IMG/VR virus record: IMGVR_UViG_3300026519_000005
Coordinates: 1 to 38,186 of that record
Length of the DNA: 38,186 bases
Source: a virus
Strand: one strand, 5' to 3'
Shown piece by piece: positions 24,872 through 32,261 of this stretch. Every line of letters starts with the position of its first letter. The stretch's first letter is position 1. The position numbers were made by a program, and so were the translations under genes. The notes below the pieces were generated by a model. The model saw only the letters and a program-made list of their open reading frames with translations, did no database searches and was not told the origin of the DNA.

Positions 24872-25394
24872 ATGGTATTTCTTCTAATTCTATAACAGGA
24901 GCTTTGTTTAGATTTATATGCCCTTGTGATAATAGATTTATTATTTGTTGCTCCATGCCTTCAGGTAAGGCAGTAACAATAAGGCTTGGTTGTATTTTGT
25001 CAAACTGCGGTGTTTCGCCTGGATCATCACCAATGGCCTTTACTAGAGCTTGCTGTGCTTTTATCATGGTGGACACTTGCTGCTTGTCTAGTGCCATTTG
25101 ATAGGCTGTCTTTGCCATCTCTACAGCAATATGTTGCTCAATGGTTCTGTTTATTTTATTGTATGCACCGAAGACGCGCTCGGTATCTCGTTCTAAAGAA
25201 TATTGCGCAGCATAAGTAAGATGATACAGCTCTTGAATAGTCCTACGAATGAAGGTCTTAGGATGCCCTTCAGTCATCAAATGATATACTTTCATCATTT
25301 GCTCCATATAGGTCTCTTCTGCAAAGGTCATTTCATCCTTTCGAAGCTGTCCATTTAGGTAATCACTGACTGCATCTGCTCTACTTCTCTTCAT
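24852..25394 (-). CDS. Candidate terminase small subunit, 180 aa
   Basis: Almost wholly alpha-helical and charged (MKRSRADAVSDYLNGQLRKDEMTF; VEMAKTAYQMALDKQQVSTMIKAQQALVKAIG), with an acidic tail (IELEEIPFEDVKD). It overlaps the terL start by 20 nt, the classic place of the DNA-recognising small subunit. No strict family motif, so the call is positional. Confidence 0.5.
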   Translation of the reverse strand: MKRSRADAVSDYLNGQLRKDEMTFAEETYMEQMMKVYHLMTEGHPKTFIRRTIQELYHLTYAAQYSLERDTERVFGAYNKINRTIEQHIAVEMAKTAYQMALDKQQVSTMIKAQQALVKAIGDDPGETPQFDKIQPSLIVTALPEGMEQQIINLLSQGHINLNKAPVIELEEIPFEDVKD

Positions 25395-26111
25395 TTATAA
25401 GTTAAGTTCTTCTTTTATTGTGACCATTTCTGATTTTTTTGCGGCCATTTCTGATTCGTACTTTTCCTGTTCAGTCGATTCCAGTTCCCCGCCTTTTATC
25501 CAGCCATTGATTTTACTGATGCGCTTGCGTAGATTTTCGTACTTCCTTAATTTGGCAACTGTATCTGCTACTATTCGTTCTTTTCCAGCGACGGGAATAC
25601 TTCCATTTATTTGCCATTCCCTGATGGCACCATATACTTCATCCAACTCAGGTTCTATCTTGGTCATCAGTTGCTTGGCTAACTGATATAATTTTACTTT
25701 AAATTTTGTAGGGTTCTCTGTATTGGCATAAGCTTTCATTTGCCCATGAATATCGCTCTCTAGTCCTTTAAGGTGCTTACCTCTTTGTCTAAGCGAAAGA
25801 ATTGCCGTTGGTTCATTGTCTGTATCTGAATCGTATTGTTTCTTTTTGTATTTTGATTTTAAATTTCCTGAAACAATTATCAACGATCCTCTTAGTCGGT
25901 CGTAAGTGTCTGGTGCAATAAAATCCTGATAAGCAGCTTGTTCAAACTCGCTTAAATATTGTGAAAGCCCTGCTTTTTTATAGAGCTCTAGCCCCATTTT
26001 AAAGCCCCCTTCGGTCTTTAACCACAATTCAATTTGATCTTTCAAAATGACAGGACATTTAGGTTGCAAGAAAATTAAAAAAAATGGCAGAAACATCGCT
26101 GCTACTGCCAT
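25395..26111 (-). CDS. Helical protein upstream of terminase, up to 238 aa
   Basis: The conserved-looking part starts near DQIELWLKTEGGFKMGLELYKKAGLS (from residue 25), a start pattern seen in Bacteroidota phage proteins. The hydrophobic first 20 residues (MAVAAMFLPFFLIFLQ) run through a T8 stretch and may not be translated; a TTG at residue 15 is an alternative start. The rest is coiled-coil-like. It abuts the next gene with no gap. Possibly a packaging or scaffolding partner. Confidence 0.5.
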   Translation of the reverse strand: MAVAAMFLPFFLIFLQPKCPVILKDQIELWLKTEGGFKMGLELYKKAGLSQYLSEFEQAAYQDFIAPDTYDRLRGSLIIVSGNLKSKYKKKQYDSDTDNEPTAILSLRQRGKHLKGLESDIHGQMKAYANTENPTKFKVKLYQLAKQLMTKIEPELDEVYGAIREWQINGSIPVAGKERIVADTVAKLRKYENLRKRISKINGWIKGGELESTEQEKYESEMAAKKSEMVTIKEELNL

Positions 26112-26135
26112 TCAATCTTCCCTATTGTTTGAAAA

Positions 26136-26348
26136 TTATTTGCCTTTTGAAGGAGGATCAGCCTTAGCATCTTTACGTGCCAGTTTTTTAAAACCTCTTT
26201 GGATAAGGCTATCTGCCTGAGCAGGCGTTAATGTTTTAAGGTTTACAATTCCGAATTTTCCAAAATTCTGACGCGTACCACCTAACCATCCAACTAGTTT
26301 GAACTCCTTAGATAGCTCTTGGCTTAATACTGCATTATTGTTACTCAT
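26136..26348 (-). CDS. Small structural-module protein, 70 aa
   Basis: Contains WLGGTRQNFGKFGIVNLKTLTPAQADSLIQRGF, a short motif like that of proteins that follow tail-tube or capsid genes, then a basic tail (KKLARKDAKADPPSKGK). It lies between the 189-aa tail-tube candidate and the helical pre-terminase gene. Function unknown. Confidence 0.5.
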   Translation of the reverse strand: MSNNNAVLSQELSKEFKLVGWLGGTRQNFGKFGIVNLKTLTPAQADSLIQRGFKKLARKDAKADPPSKGK

Positions 26349-26384
26349 ATTACTACATTGAAAAGTTGAATGAAACTAGATTGA

Positions 26385-26954
26385 TTACGGGTTTGGAGTG
26401 ATATTAATACCATGCGTGTCAGCATTATACAAAAGTGAAGAATAGCCCGTATTGGCCATTGCACTCATTTCATATCCTACTTTGTCGCCTCCGCTGCCAC
26501 CAGTGTATGGTTTGATAAAAACAGGGTTATCTAAATCGCCTACAACATGAAAACTACCATCTTGAGTTGGAATTATAGCAATAAGGCAACCGCTATGTGC
26601 AGTAAGGGCATCAAGGTTTTCTTGTTGAATGGCTTTGTTTCCAAGAAGGAAAAAATCAACTTCCTGAATATGTTTCAATGATCCAATTTCACCCTCACCT
26701 ATTTCACGTAATTGACCCGTATCAACTAAGATGTCCATTGATCGCCAATAGCCAACTCCTGATGTGGCAACAAAAGCAAATGGTTCATCATATATTTTCG
26801 TGTCTCCTGGGGCCGCTACTGCGGGTGCAATAACTAGATCTGCACGAGTAGCAGGCATACTTTGCAGCTCCTCTTTGAGTGTCCAGTATAATTTTGATTT
26901 AGTGCCAGGTGGTCGTTTTTCGCCACAAGCAAGCAGCATATCATTTAAACTCAT
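26385..26954 (-). CDS. Tail tube / structural protein, 189 aa
   Basis: Beta-rich protein (ADLVIAPAVAAPGDTKIYDEPFAFVATSG, CLIAIIPTQDGSFHVVGDLDNPVFIKPYTGGSGG). The size and the late GGSGGDKVGYE segment suit a major tail or head-tail structural protein. It shares design features with the 159-aa product at 29808-30287, which also carries a WIIGSLDAPL-type segment, so the two may be distant relatives. Confidence 0.5.
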   Translation of the reverse strand: MSLNDMLLACGEKRPPGTKSKLYWTLKEELQSMPATRADLVIAPAVAAPGDTKIYDEPFAFVATSGVGYWRSMDILVDTGQLREIGEGEIGSLKHIQEVDFFLLGNKAIQQENLDALTAHSGCLIAIIPTQDGSFHVVGDLDNPVFIKPYTGGSGGDKVGYEMSAMANTGYSSLLYNADTHGINITPNP

Positions 26955-27008
26955 ATTTATGTATTAATTGAAATTTTATAATAAATTCAAACGCCTAGCA
27001 AGAGCAGA

Positions 27009-27431
27009 CTAATCTGCTCCTACTGGCACCAACCAGCCAACATTCTTTGCAGCACAAGCTGACAAGAAAGCCACCGCTTTTTTCTTGTCCCAATCTTCAA
27101 GGATTGAGTTGTTTTCAGCTTCTTCTTCAGATAATTTGCCTTTCGATGCAAGGCTCAATAAAGCAGAACTTTCTACAATATCGCCATTATCAAGTCGGAT
27201 GAAAGGATGGCCATCTTTTACTTTCAAGGATTTCTTGATAGCTTTACCTCCTTTTATAGGGATAATCGTAACAGTCACTTCACCAGTTGTTTTATGCAAT
27301 GGTTTCTTTCCTGTTTGGTATTCTTTGTGAACAGCCGCTATCCTTTTAGCTGATTCATCACCAAGTCGAGAAATGTCTTTTTTCAAGTTATAATTTTCTT
27401 CTTGGAGTGCTTTGATTTCTTCAGTAGTCAT
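27009..27431 (-). CDS. Head-module protein, 140 aa
   Basis: Short coiled coil at the N-terminus (MTTEEIKALQEENYNLKKDISRL), then a beta-like domain (EVTVTIIPIKGGKAIKKSLKVKDGHPFIRL). It follows the capsid gene by 38 nt. It may be a head decoration or completion protein; no firm family. Confidence 0.5.
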   Translation of the reverse strand: MTTEEIKALQEENYNLKKDISRLGDESAKRIAAVHKEYQTGKKPLHKTTGEVTVTIIPIKGGKAIKKSLKVKDGHPFIRLDNGDIVESSALLSLASKGKLSEEEAENNSILEDWDKKKAVAFLSACAAKNVGWLVPVGAD

Positions 27432-27469
27432 TTTATTGATGTTATGTTGACAAAAAAGGTTAATCAGTA

Positions 27470-28435
27470 CTACGCCTGATCATTCACAAATGTGTGCAAG
27501 CAGGTCTCGAAGTTGAAGAAACGGTAAATTTCTGCAAACACTTTCAACTGACGATCAAACTCCTGAAAACGAAACTGGAAGTAATCTGGGAAGCCTTTAC
27601 GCTTTCCAACAATCATACTTTCATGGTTATCAAAAGTGCAAATCATACGATCACTACCTTCCATTGCTGTACGGCCTATAATCATTTTATTAAAATGATC
27701 TACTTTGAGGTACAAATTATCTTGCTGTTCTTCATTCACTTTACGAGTTGGGTGTAAAACTTGATAACGATCAGCATATTTTTGAGCATTCGTCTTGCTC
27801 ATTTCAATCTTACCTTTTTTGTACCTGTAAGCCATTGGCAACGCTTTACAAAAGTCTCTAACTTGTGTAACCATCGTTGCCTCCACAAGAGCACCTGTAT
27901 TGATAGGAACAAGTCGGCCATCACTAATGTGAGTAGTGATTTGTGTTCCTAGGCCATCAAATGACTGTAAAACAGTACCAGGTACTCCAGCGACAGGGTT
28001 AACACGAACGCCTGAGTAACTCGCCTGATTCAGTTCTTCACCCAGTTGAGGAAGAACATGTGCGCCCATGATGTAACCAGCATAAGTGCTTTTTATTTCG
28101 GCAGGGTTTGGCGTAAACCAGTTGCATTTCCACTTATTGAAAAAGTTTTCCAATTGTTCAGCAGTAAACAACAAATCGACTTTCGCAACCTGCAATGAAC
28201 TGTCGATACCATCGAAGCTTTCTGTGTTATTAGGAGTGAAAGTTGATTGATAAGGCTGCAATAAAGAGCTTATTCCAACCTCTTGTCCTGTGTAAGAATG
28301 GTCAACACTTACACTTGGTAAGTCTTTATCAAATTCAAGCTCTTGCTTGACAGTTTGAGAAATCTTATTGCTGTACTTGGTACAGAATTGATTGAGGCCA
28401 GCTGCCGTTCCAGCTATGGTTACAGTATGAGGCAT
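27470..28435 (-). CDS. Major capsid protein, 321 aa
   Basis: Immediately follows the S49 protease gene, where a HK97-type capsid is expected. The sequence has an N-terminal helical segment, EFDKDLPSVSVDHSYTGQEVG, a long acidic loop, and a C-terminal FPDYFQFRFQEFDRQLKVFAEIYRFFNFET run like P-domain strands. No cross-link residues can be assigned. The call rests on size, order and composition, not on a recognised motif. Confidence 0.7.
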   Translation of the reverse strand: MPHTVTIAGTAAGLNQFCTKYSNKISQTVKQELEFDKDLPSVSVDHSYTGQEVGISSLLQPYQSTFTPNNTESFDGIDSSLQVAKVDLLFTAEQLENFFNKWKCNWFTPNPAEIKSTYAGYIMGAHVLPQLGEELNQASYSGVRVNPVAGVPGTVLQSFDGLGTQITTHISDGRLVPINTGALVEATMVTQVRDFCKALPMAYRYKKGKIEMSKTNAQKYADRYQVLHPTRKVNEEQQDNLYLKVDHFNKMIIGRTAMEGSDRMICTFDNHESMIVGKRKGFPDYFQFRFQEFDRQLKVFAEIYRFFNFETCLHTFVNDQA

Positions 28436-28497
28436 TGTTTACCTGTTTTAATTTTTTAAAATGTCGTTGCCTGTAATTCCTTTTAATTAATCTATTA

Positions 28498-29763
28498 TTA
28501 TGAAATGATAACAGAATCAATTGCAGCCGTTGCCGCCTCTAATTCGTCCAGTTCTTTAAATTCGGATTCTTTTTTCCCAGCGATTGGATCAATAGGGTCG
28601 CCTTCGCTATGTGGTCGTGTTGGACCAGCTCCTGGCTTTCCTCCAATTCTATCGAGTTCAGTTTCATTCAATGCAACTTTATCAGAAAGTTTTGTAAGAT
28701 CATTAGACATTTCAGTCATCTTAGTAGAAAGGTCTCCTAAGTTTCTTTGAATGGCCTCCAGTTTGTCTTCTTCAACAGGAATTTCACTTTCTAATACCAT
28801 TCTTTTTTCAATTTTCGATAGTTCATCTTCTCGTAAGAATGCACCGCCATCTTGTAATTGTAACTTGTAACCTAAAACTGCTTCAATACGTGTCATATTA
28901 GTTGAAATATTTTGCTGACTTGAATTGTTAGCCAACTTATTTACTTGATTAATTGCTTCATTGAATGTCATTATACCATCAATCAATCCTAAATTGATTG
29001 CTTCTTTTGACATATATACTTTACCTTTGAATACATCACTTTCGTGAATATTCGGTCGCATTTCCTTTACTGTGTTAATGAATCTTTGTGCATAAGGATT
29101 TAAAAATCCTTTCTTTATCAATTCGTACTCTCCGTCTCTAGCTTTTATAAAATCATCGTTTTTCAATGTACTTTGGTCTGCATATACTTCGTGTAAGGTG
29201 ATGCCTTGTTCTTCATAAAGTTTTCGCAAATCCATGAAGCTTATCATCACACCAATACTTCCAACAACATCTGTTTGCTCACTTGCATAAATTTCATCTG
29301 CCGCAATGGATATATAGTAAGCAGCACTAGCACAAGTGCCGTTATACAAAGCGACAATAGGCTTCGTTATTTCTAATTTTAAATAACGAACAACCGTTTC
29401 AAGGTTTGTTCCTTGTCCTCCTCCGCTATCAATTTCTAATAAGTGACCTAATATATTTGATTGCTGGTCAGCCTTCTTCATTTGTTTCATTAAGGATTCA
29501 GTTCCATAATTACACCAACCATCATATTTCGTGATCGGACCAGTAATCGGGAATACAGCTACACTTCCACTCGGCGCATTCGCAAAATTTGAATAAGAAG
29601 TCTGCATATTAGAATGATAGGCGAATGGTGTTTTACCTTTTTCACTATCTGCAAAGTTTACATCTTCACCTTTTGCCATACGAAGTACCTTTGGCAACCA
29701 AGCATCTTTGGTTGCTGGGTCAACCATCCATGGTTCATTTAGTACTGCTCTTAGTAAATTCAT
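28498..29763 (-). CDS. S49 (SppA/ClpP-fold) head maturation protease fused to a scaffold-like tail, 421 aa
   Basis: Cleaves the scaffold during capsid maturation. The S49 core spans about 65-280: EIDSGGGQGTN (110-120), catalytic Ser146 in GTCASAAYYI, DVVGSIGV (165-172), and a downstream Lys (STLKNDD, Lys201) as the likely general base. From about 320 the protein becomes a charged coiled coil (EEDKLEAIQRNLGDLSTKMTEMSNDLTKL) with a Gly/Pro linker, like the scaffolding part in lambda C/Nu3. Its ATG is 4 nt after late promoter E. Confidence 0.88.
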   Translation of the reverse strand: MNLLRAVLNEPWMVDPATKDAWLPKVLRMAKGEDVNFADSEKGKTPFAYHSNMQTSYSNFANAPSGSVAVFPITGPITKYDGWCNYGTESLMKQMKKADQQSNILGHLLEIDSGGGQGTNLETVVRYLKLEITKPIVALYNGTCASAAYYISIAADEIYASEQTDVVGSIGVMISFMDLRKLYEEQGITLHEVYADQSTLKNDDFIKARDGEYELIKKGFLNPYAQRFINTVKEMRPNIHESDVFKGKVYMSKEAINLGLIDGIMTFNEAINQVNKLANNSSQQNISTNMTRIEAVLGYKLQLQDGGAFLREDELSKIEKRMVLESEIPVEEDKLEAIQRNLGDLSTKMTEMSNDLTKLSDKVALNETELDRIGGKPGAGPTRPHSEGDPIDPIAGKKESEFKELDELEAATAAIDSVIIS

Positions 29764-29767
29764 GCTT

Positions 29768-29803
29768 GCAATTTCTTATCTATTAGTAACCTATGAAAGG
29801 ACA
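29768..29803 (-). promoter_or_regulatory. Late promoter E (head and packaging operon)
   Basis: Minus strand: TGTCCTTTC (29803-29795), 19 nt, GAAATTGC (29775-29768), 4 nt, ATG. The -7 box is the weakest match, but the -33 motif and distance to ATG are exact. Confidence 0.68.
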
Positions 29804-29807
29804 CCCC

Positions 29808-30287
29808 CTAAAGTGTTGGCTTATAACCATACATTGGATGTGGGATTTTTGCTGACCATTCTATGTCATATCTGTTTTTACTACCATCTATCGCAGCCTG
29901 ATATTGAAATGATAATGGAGCGTCTAAAGAGCCTATGATCCAAGGTGTGCCTTCCTTAGAAGTGATTCTTAGCAAAAAACGATGACGAGACATTTCTGCT
30001 AGCGTTCCTGTTGATACAGGATTCATTTTAAGCGTTCTACCTGCGGCCTGTACTTCCCAGTAGGAGCCAGCAGCGGAAGGTTTACTATTTTCTTTTACTA
30101 GATCACCAAATGGGATAATTGGCGTTTTCAACCATCCTCCCTGAATAAAAGGTATCTCATATTGCCAATTGTGGATAGAATTGATTAACTTGTTGTAAGC
30201 TTCTCTATCTATCCAAGCAATTGGAGCGTATTCAATAGATTTTATTCCTGGTAAAACGCGACCACAGAATGCTGCTAATTCGATCAT
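29808..30287 (-). CDS. Structural-like protein, 159 aa
   Basis: Beta-rich with GSYWEVQAAGRTLKMNPVSTGTLAEMSRHRFLLRITSKEGTPWIIGSLDAPLSF. The ITSKEGTPWIIGSL segment parallels the IPTQDGSFHVVGDL segment of the 189-aa protein. Start at ATG 30287, 4 nt after late promoter F. Function unknown; head or tail component suggested by regulation and neighbours. Confidence 0.5.
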   Translation of the reverse strand: MIELAAFCGRVLPGIKSIEYAPIAWIDREAYNKLINSIHNWQYEIPFIQGGWLKTPIIPFGDLVKENSKPSAAGSYWEVQAAGRTLKMNPVSTGTLAEMSRHRFLLRITSKEGTPWIIGSLDAPLSFQYQAAIDGSKNRYDIEWSAKIPHPMYGYKPTL

Positions 30288-30291
30288 AACA

Positions 30292-30327
30292 CAAGATTAG
30301 GTTTAATAACATAACAAAAAAAGGACA
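30292..30327 (-). promoter_or_regulatory. Late promoter F
   Basis: Minus strand: TGTCCTTTT (30327-30319), 19 nt, TAATCTTG (30299-30292), 4 nt, ATG. Its T-rich -33 motif doubles as the U-tract of the terminator at 30328-30349. Confidence 0.68.
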
Positions 30328-30349
30328 GCCCCTTACTAAAGTAAGAGGC
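30321..30349 (-). terminator. Intrinsic terminator overlapping late promoter F
   Basis: Minus strand GCCTCTTAC pairs with GTAAGGGGC (9 bp, one G-U wobble only in this direction) around TTTA, followed by TGTCC and seven T. It would end transcripts of the 161-aa gene just as the next late promoter begins. Confidence 0.55.
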
Positions 30350-30380
30350 CGTGCATTTACAAAACAACGGTTAAAATAAA

Positions 30381-30866
30381 TCAACTAATAAGGATACCAG
30401 CTGATATTTTACTTTTTCGATAACGCTGAATGCCTTTTTTTAATGCATCGAAACTGATGTCATCAACGATATCTAATTCATGTATAAAAATCTTAATGGT
30501 ATCAGCCTCATTGATTTTAATAGCTGAATTTGCTTCAATTCTATCCATTAATATTTCTCTGAGGTGATTCCTTAAGAAGGAATTAAAGAGTCTTATGTTT
30601 TCTGCACTTAGGAAACATCTTCGTGTTCCGTTGAGCCGCCTTTCGTTTATCGCGAAATAAAGGCGATCATCATACTCTTTGAATTCTTCATTTGGTCGCG
30701 GATCTGCCCTTATTTTACCTTCTAGTAATGAGCCTAGAAATAACCCGATGCAACCGTAACCTGTTAACATTAAGACACCTTCTTCAGGAAGTTGCTCTCG
30801 CCAAATTGCAAACTTACGTAAGTAGGTGATCGTAGGAATCGAACTTTTTATAATCATCTGGTGCAT
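30381..30866 (-). CDS. Hypothetical late protein, 161 aa
   Basis: Mixed helical protein with a hydrophobic patch (EGVLMLTGYGCIGLFLGSLLEGKI, about 29-52) and a basic C-terminus (KKGIQRYRKSKIS). No family recognised. The first ATG lies inside a 6-bp hairpin (GGTGCA-AAA-TGCACC), which could limit initiation; ATG at residue 4 is an alternative. It is the second gene of the unit driven by late promoter G. Confidence 0.5.
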   Translation of the reverse strand: MHQMIIKSSIPTITYLRKFAIWREQLPEEGVLMLTGYGCIGLFLGSLLEGKIRADPRPNEEFKEYDDRLYFAINERRLNGTRRCFLSAENIRLFNSFLRNHLREILMDRIEANSAIKINEADTIKIFIHELDIVDDISFDALKKGIQRYRKSKISAGILIS

Positions 30867-30897
30867 TTTGCACCCCTGAGCTTCACTTAGGTACTAG

Positions 30898-30925
30898 GAG
30901 CGACCATGCGAGGTCGCTCTTTTTT
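30898..30925 (+). terminator. Intrinsic terminator, plus direction
   Basis: GAGCGACC and GGTCGCTC form a perfect 8-bp stem with a 6-nt loop, followed by six T on the plus strand. Both flanking genes run leftward, so it would stop antisense transcription, or serve as a processing hairpin in the leftward mRNA. Confidence 0.6.
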
Positions 30926-31405
30926 CTATGCTGCTTTGTTCAGACGATCAGAAAGTTCAACCAGTTCTCCTTCTTTATTGAAGATAAAACTAATCTCTTG
31001 ATAAATCTCTCTACCTGTTCCTACTAGATCTAAACCGTCAATTATAAGTTGGTAAATTCGAGGAATCGTACTGATAGCCTGTTCAATCAGCATTTCAGTA
31101 GTGTCGTTTTCCAAATCAAACTCTTTGCTGAAGTGTTCGTAAATTTGCTGGCTTTCCTCTTGACTCACATCTTTGAGTTCTTTTAAGGCATCTTTTGCAA
31201 TATCTACAATGTTGCCATATCTAGTTAGACTAAATACGATTTCAACTAACCGAATCCAGTTCTTGGTTCGGATAATTGTTAACACATCTACCAGAAAGGT
31301 GATGATTACTGTAAGGACAAGTTTGATGTTGTCAATACCTAATTCACCATTCTTTTGATAAACGATTCTCAGCGGTGACAATTTTTTGTGACGTAGTTGG
31401 TACAT
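30926..31405 (-). CDS. Membrane-anchored hypothetical protein, 159 aa
   Basis: One clear membrane segment (LVLTVIITFLVDVLTII, about 27-43), then acidic helices (DVSQEESQQIYEHFSKEFDLENDTTEML). It is the first gene of the late region and has late promoter G upstream with a leader of about 27 nt. It could be a second holin-like or lysis-timing protein; nothing in the sequence proves this. Confidence 0.5.
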   Translation of the reverse strand: MYQLRHKKLSPLRIVYQKNGELGIDNIKLVLTVIITFLVDVLTIIRTKNWIRLVEIVFSLTRYGNIVDIAKDALKELKDVSQEESQQIYEHFSKEFDLENDTTEMLIEQAISTIPRIYQLIIDGLDLVGTGREIYQEISFIFNKEGELVELSDRLNKAA

Positions 31406-31438
31406 GACTTGTGTGTTAAGTTATTAAATACTTGAACC

Positions 31439-31474
31439 ACAAGTTCGCACCAATTGGCTACTCACGAAAGGACA
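31439..31474 (-). promoter_or_regulatory. Late promoter G
   Basis: Minus strand: TGTCCTTTC (31474-31466), 19 nt, GAACTTGT (31446-31439). The ATG is 33 nt beyond the -7 box, so this unit is not leaderless. The rest of the 31406-31689 gap holds AT-rich sequence, a motif relic at 31530-31538 and the hairpin at 31639-31669. Confidence 0.65.
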
Positions 31475-31638
31475 CTACTTTGTATGTTAGTATGCGAAAT
31501 TACCTCTAAAGCTCTGAGCTTGCTGATGTGAAAAGACACCCCTTCGGGACCAGGGGCGCAAGCTCAAGAGTAAATATAAGAAAAATGTATATAAAATAAA
31601 ATATATCTTTTATATTTCTATTAATTTGATTATAAATT

Positions 31639-31669
31639 GTCGACACAAAAAATGGATTCTTGTGTCGAC
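31639..31669 (-). terminator. Early-operon terminator candidate (10-bp hairpin)
   Basis: GTCGACACAA and TTGTGTCGAC are perfect inverted copies around 11 nt, 20 nt past the stop of the last early gene. On the minus strand it is followed by AATTTATAAT, only a weak U-tract, so an operator is an alternative. Confidence 0.45.
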
Positions 31670-31689
31670 CTGTTTTGATTTAACGCTGG

Positions 31690-31977
31690 TTATTTAGGAT
31701 CGCAAATGCAATTATTTTTTTGTTTGCGGCATTTCCCGCAAAATTTTATCCCTTTTTTGTTTCCTGACCCAATTCTGGAACCTCCCAACCCTTTTCCTTT
31801 TGGGTAGAGTTCTTGAAGTTTATTCTTCCATGCGGAAGAATATTCTACGTTCATCATTTCTGCGAATTTTTTGGCTGTTAGGTCTTTTTTTATGTAGTAT
31901 CTCAAGATACTACTTTCATTCTCTATCATCCAGTTCGGCACTGAGCCGTAACTGGATAGTTTTCTCCTTAGCTTCAT
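31690..31977 (-). CDS. HTH plus Cys-cluster protein, candidate late-gene activator, 95 aa
   Basis: Residues about 27-50 (RYYIKKDLTAKKFAEMMNVEYSSAWKNKL) look like a helix-turn-helix. The end has four Cys as C-x2-C-x6-C-x-C (FCGKCRKQKNNCICDPK), a possible zinc site. It is the last early gene, directly before the late region, and is ATGA-coupled to the gene before it. Size, Cys site and position recall the P2 Ogr class of late activators, without sequence homology that I can assert. Three perfect hairpins and a fourth nested one lie inside the coding sequence. Confidence 0.5.
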   Translation of the reverse strand: MKLRRKLSSYGSVPNWMIENESSILRYYIKKDLTAKKFAEMMNVEYSSAWKNKLQELYPKGKGLGGSRIGSGNKKGIKFCGKCRKQKNNCICDPK

Positions 31978-32261
31978 AATTCTTTTTCTATTATGCCGCG
32001 AAGCAGCTCTAATGCCTCACGGTTTGTTATTTCTTCTCCTGCACTTGCAATAGTGCTAAGAAGAAGAATTTTAAAATTCTTCGGAAGTACTTCAAGTGTA
32101 CTTCCTGTGAAGTCGACAATTTTTTCGAGTTCACTTATTTTTTTCAGGAGCGCATACTTATGGTGCGTCCTATGGTTTTTTCTTCCTAAAGCCGTAGATA
32201 TTAACGACTGCGGTTTTAGATATTTAATGTATTTTTCTGCTTTCATAATTCCGTTTTTCAT
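31974..32261 (-). CDS. Small regulator-like protein, 95 aa
   Basis: Start taken at ATG 32261, which overlaps the upstream stop as ATGA. The N-terminus is basic (MKNGIMKAEKYIKYLKPQ); the rest is helical (ALLKKISELEKIVDF, NREALELLRGIIEKEL). Unknown family. Middle gene of the 122-95-95 trio, coupled on both sides. It contains a 20-bp perfect palindrome (32063-32082) directly followed by an 8-bp hairpin (32083-32105). Confidence 0.5.
   Translation of the reverse strand: MKNGIMKAEKYIKYLKPQSLISTALGRKNHRTHHKYALLKKISELEKIVDFTGSTLEVLPKNFKILLLSTIASAGEEITNREALELLRGIIEKEL

Noticed and set aside
31503-31538. Eighth minus-strand late promoter (TGTCTTTTC)
   Set aside because: One change in the motif and no -7 box at 19 nt (TTTAGAGG). 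Perhaps a relic of promoter G.
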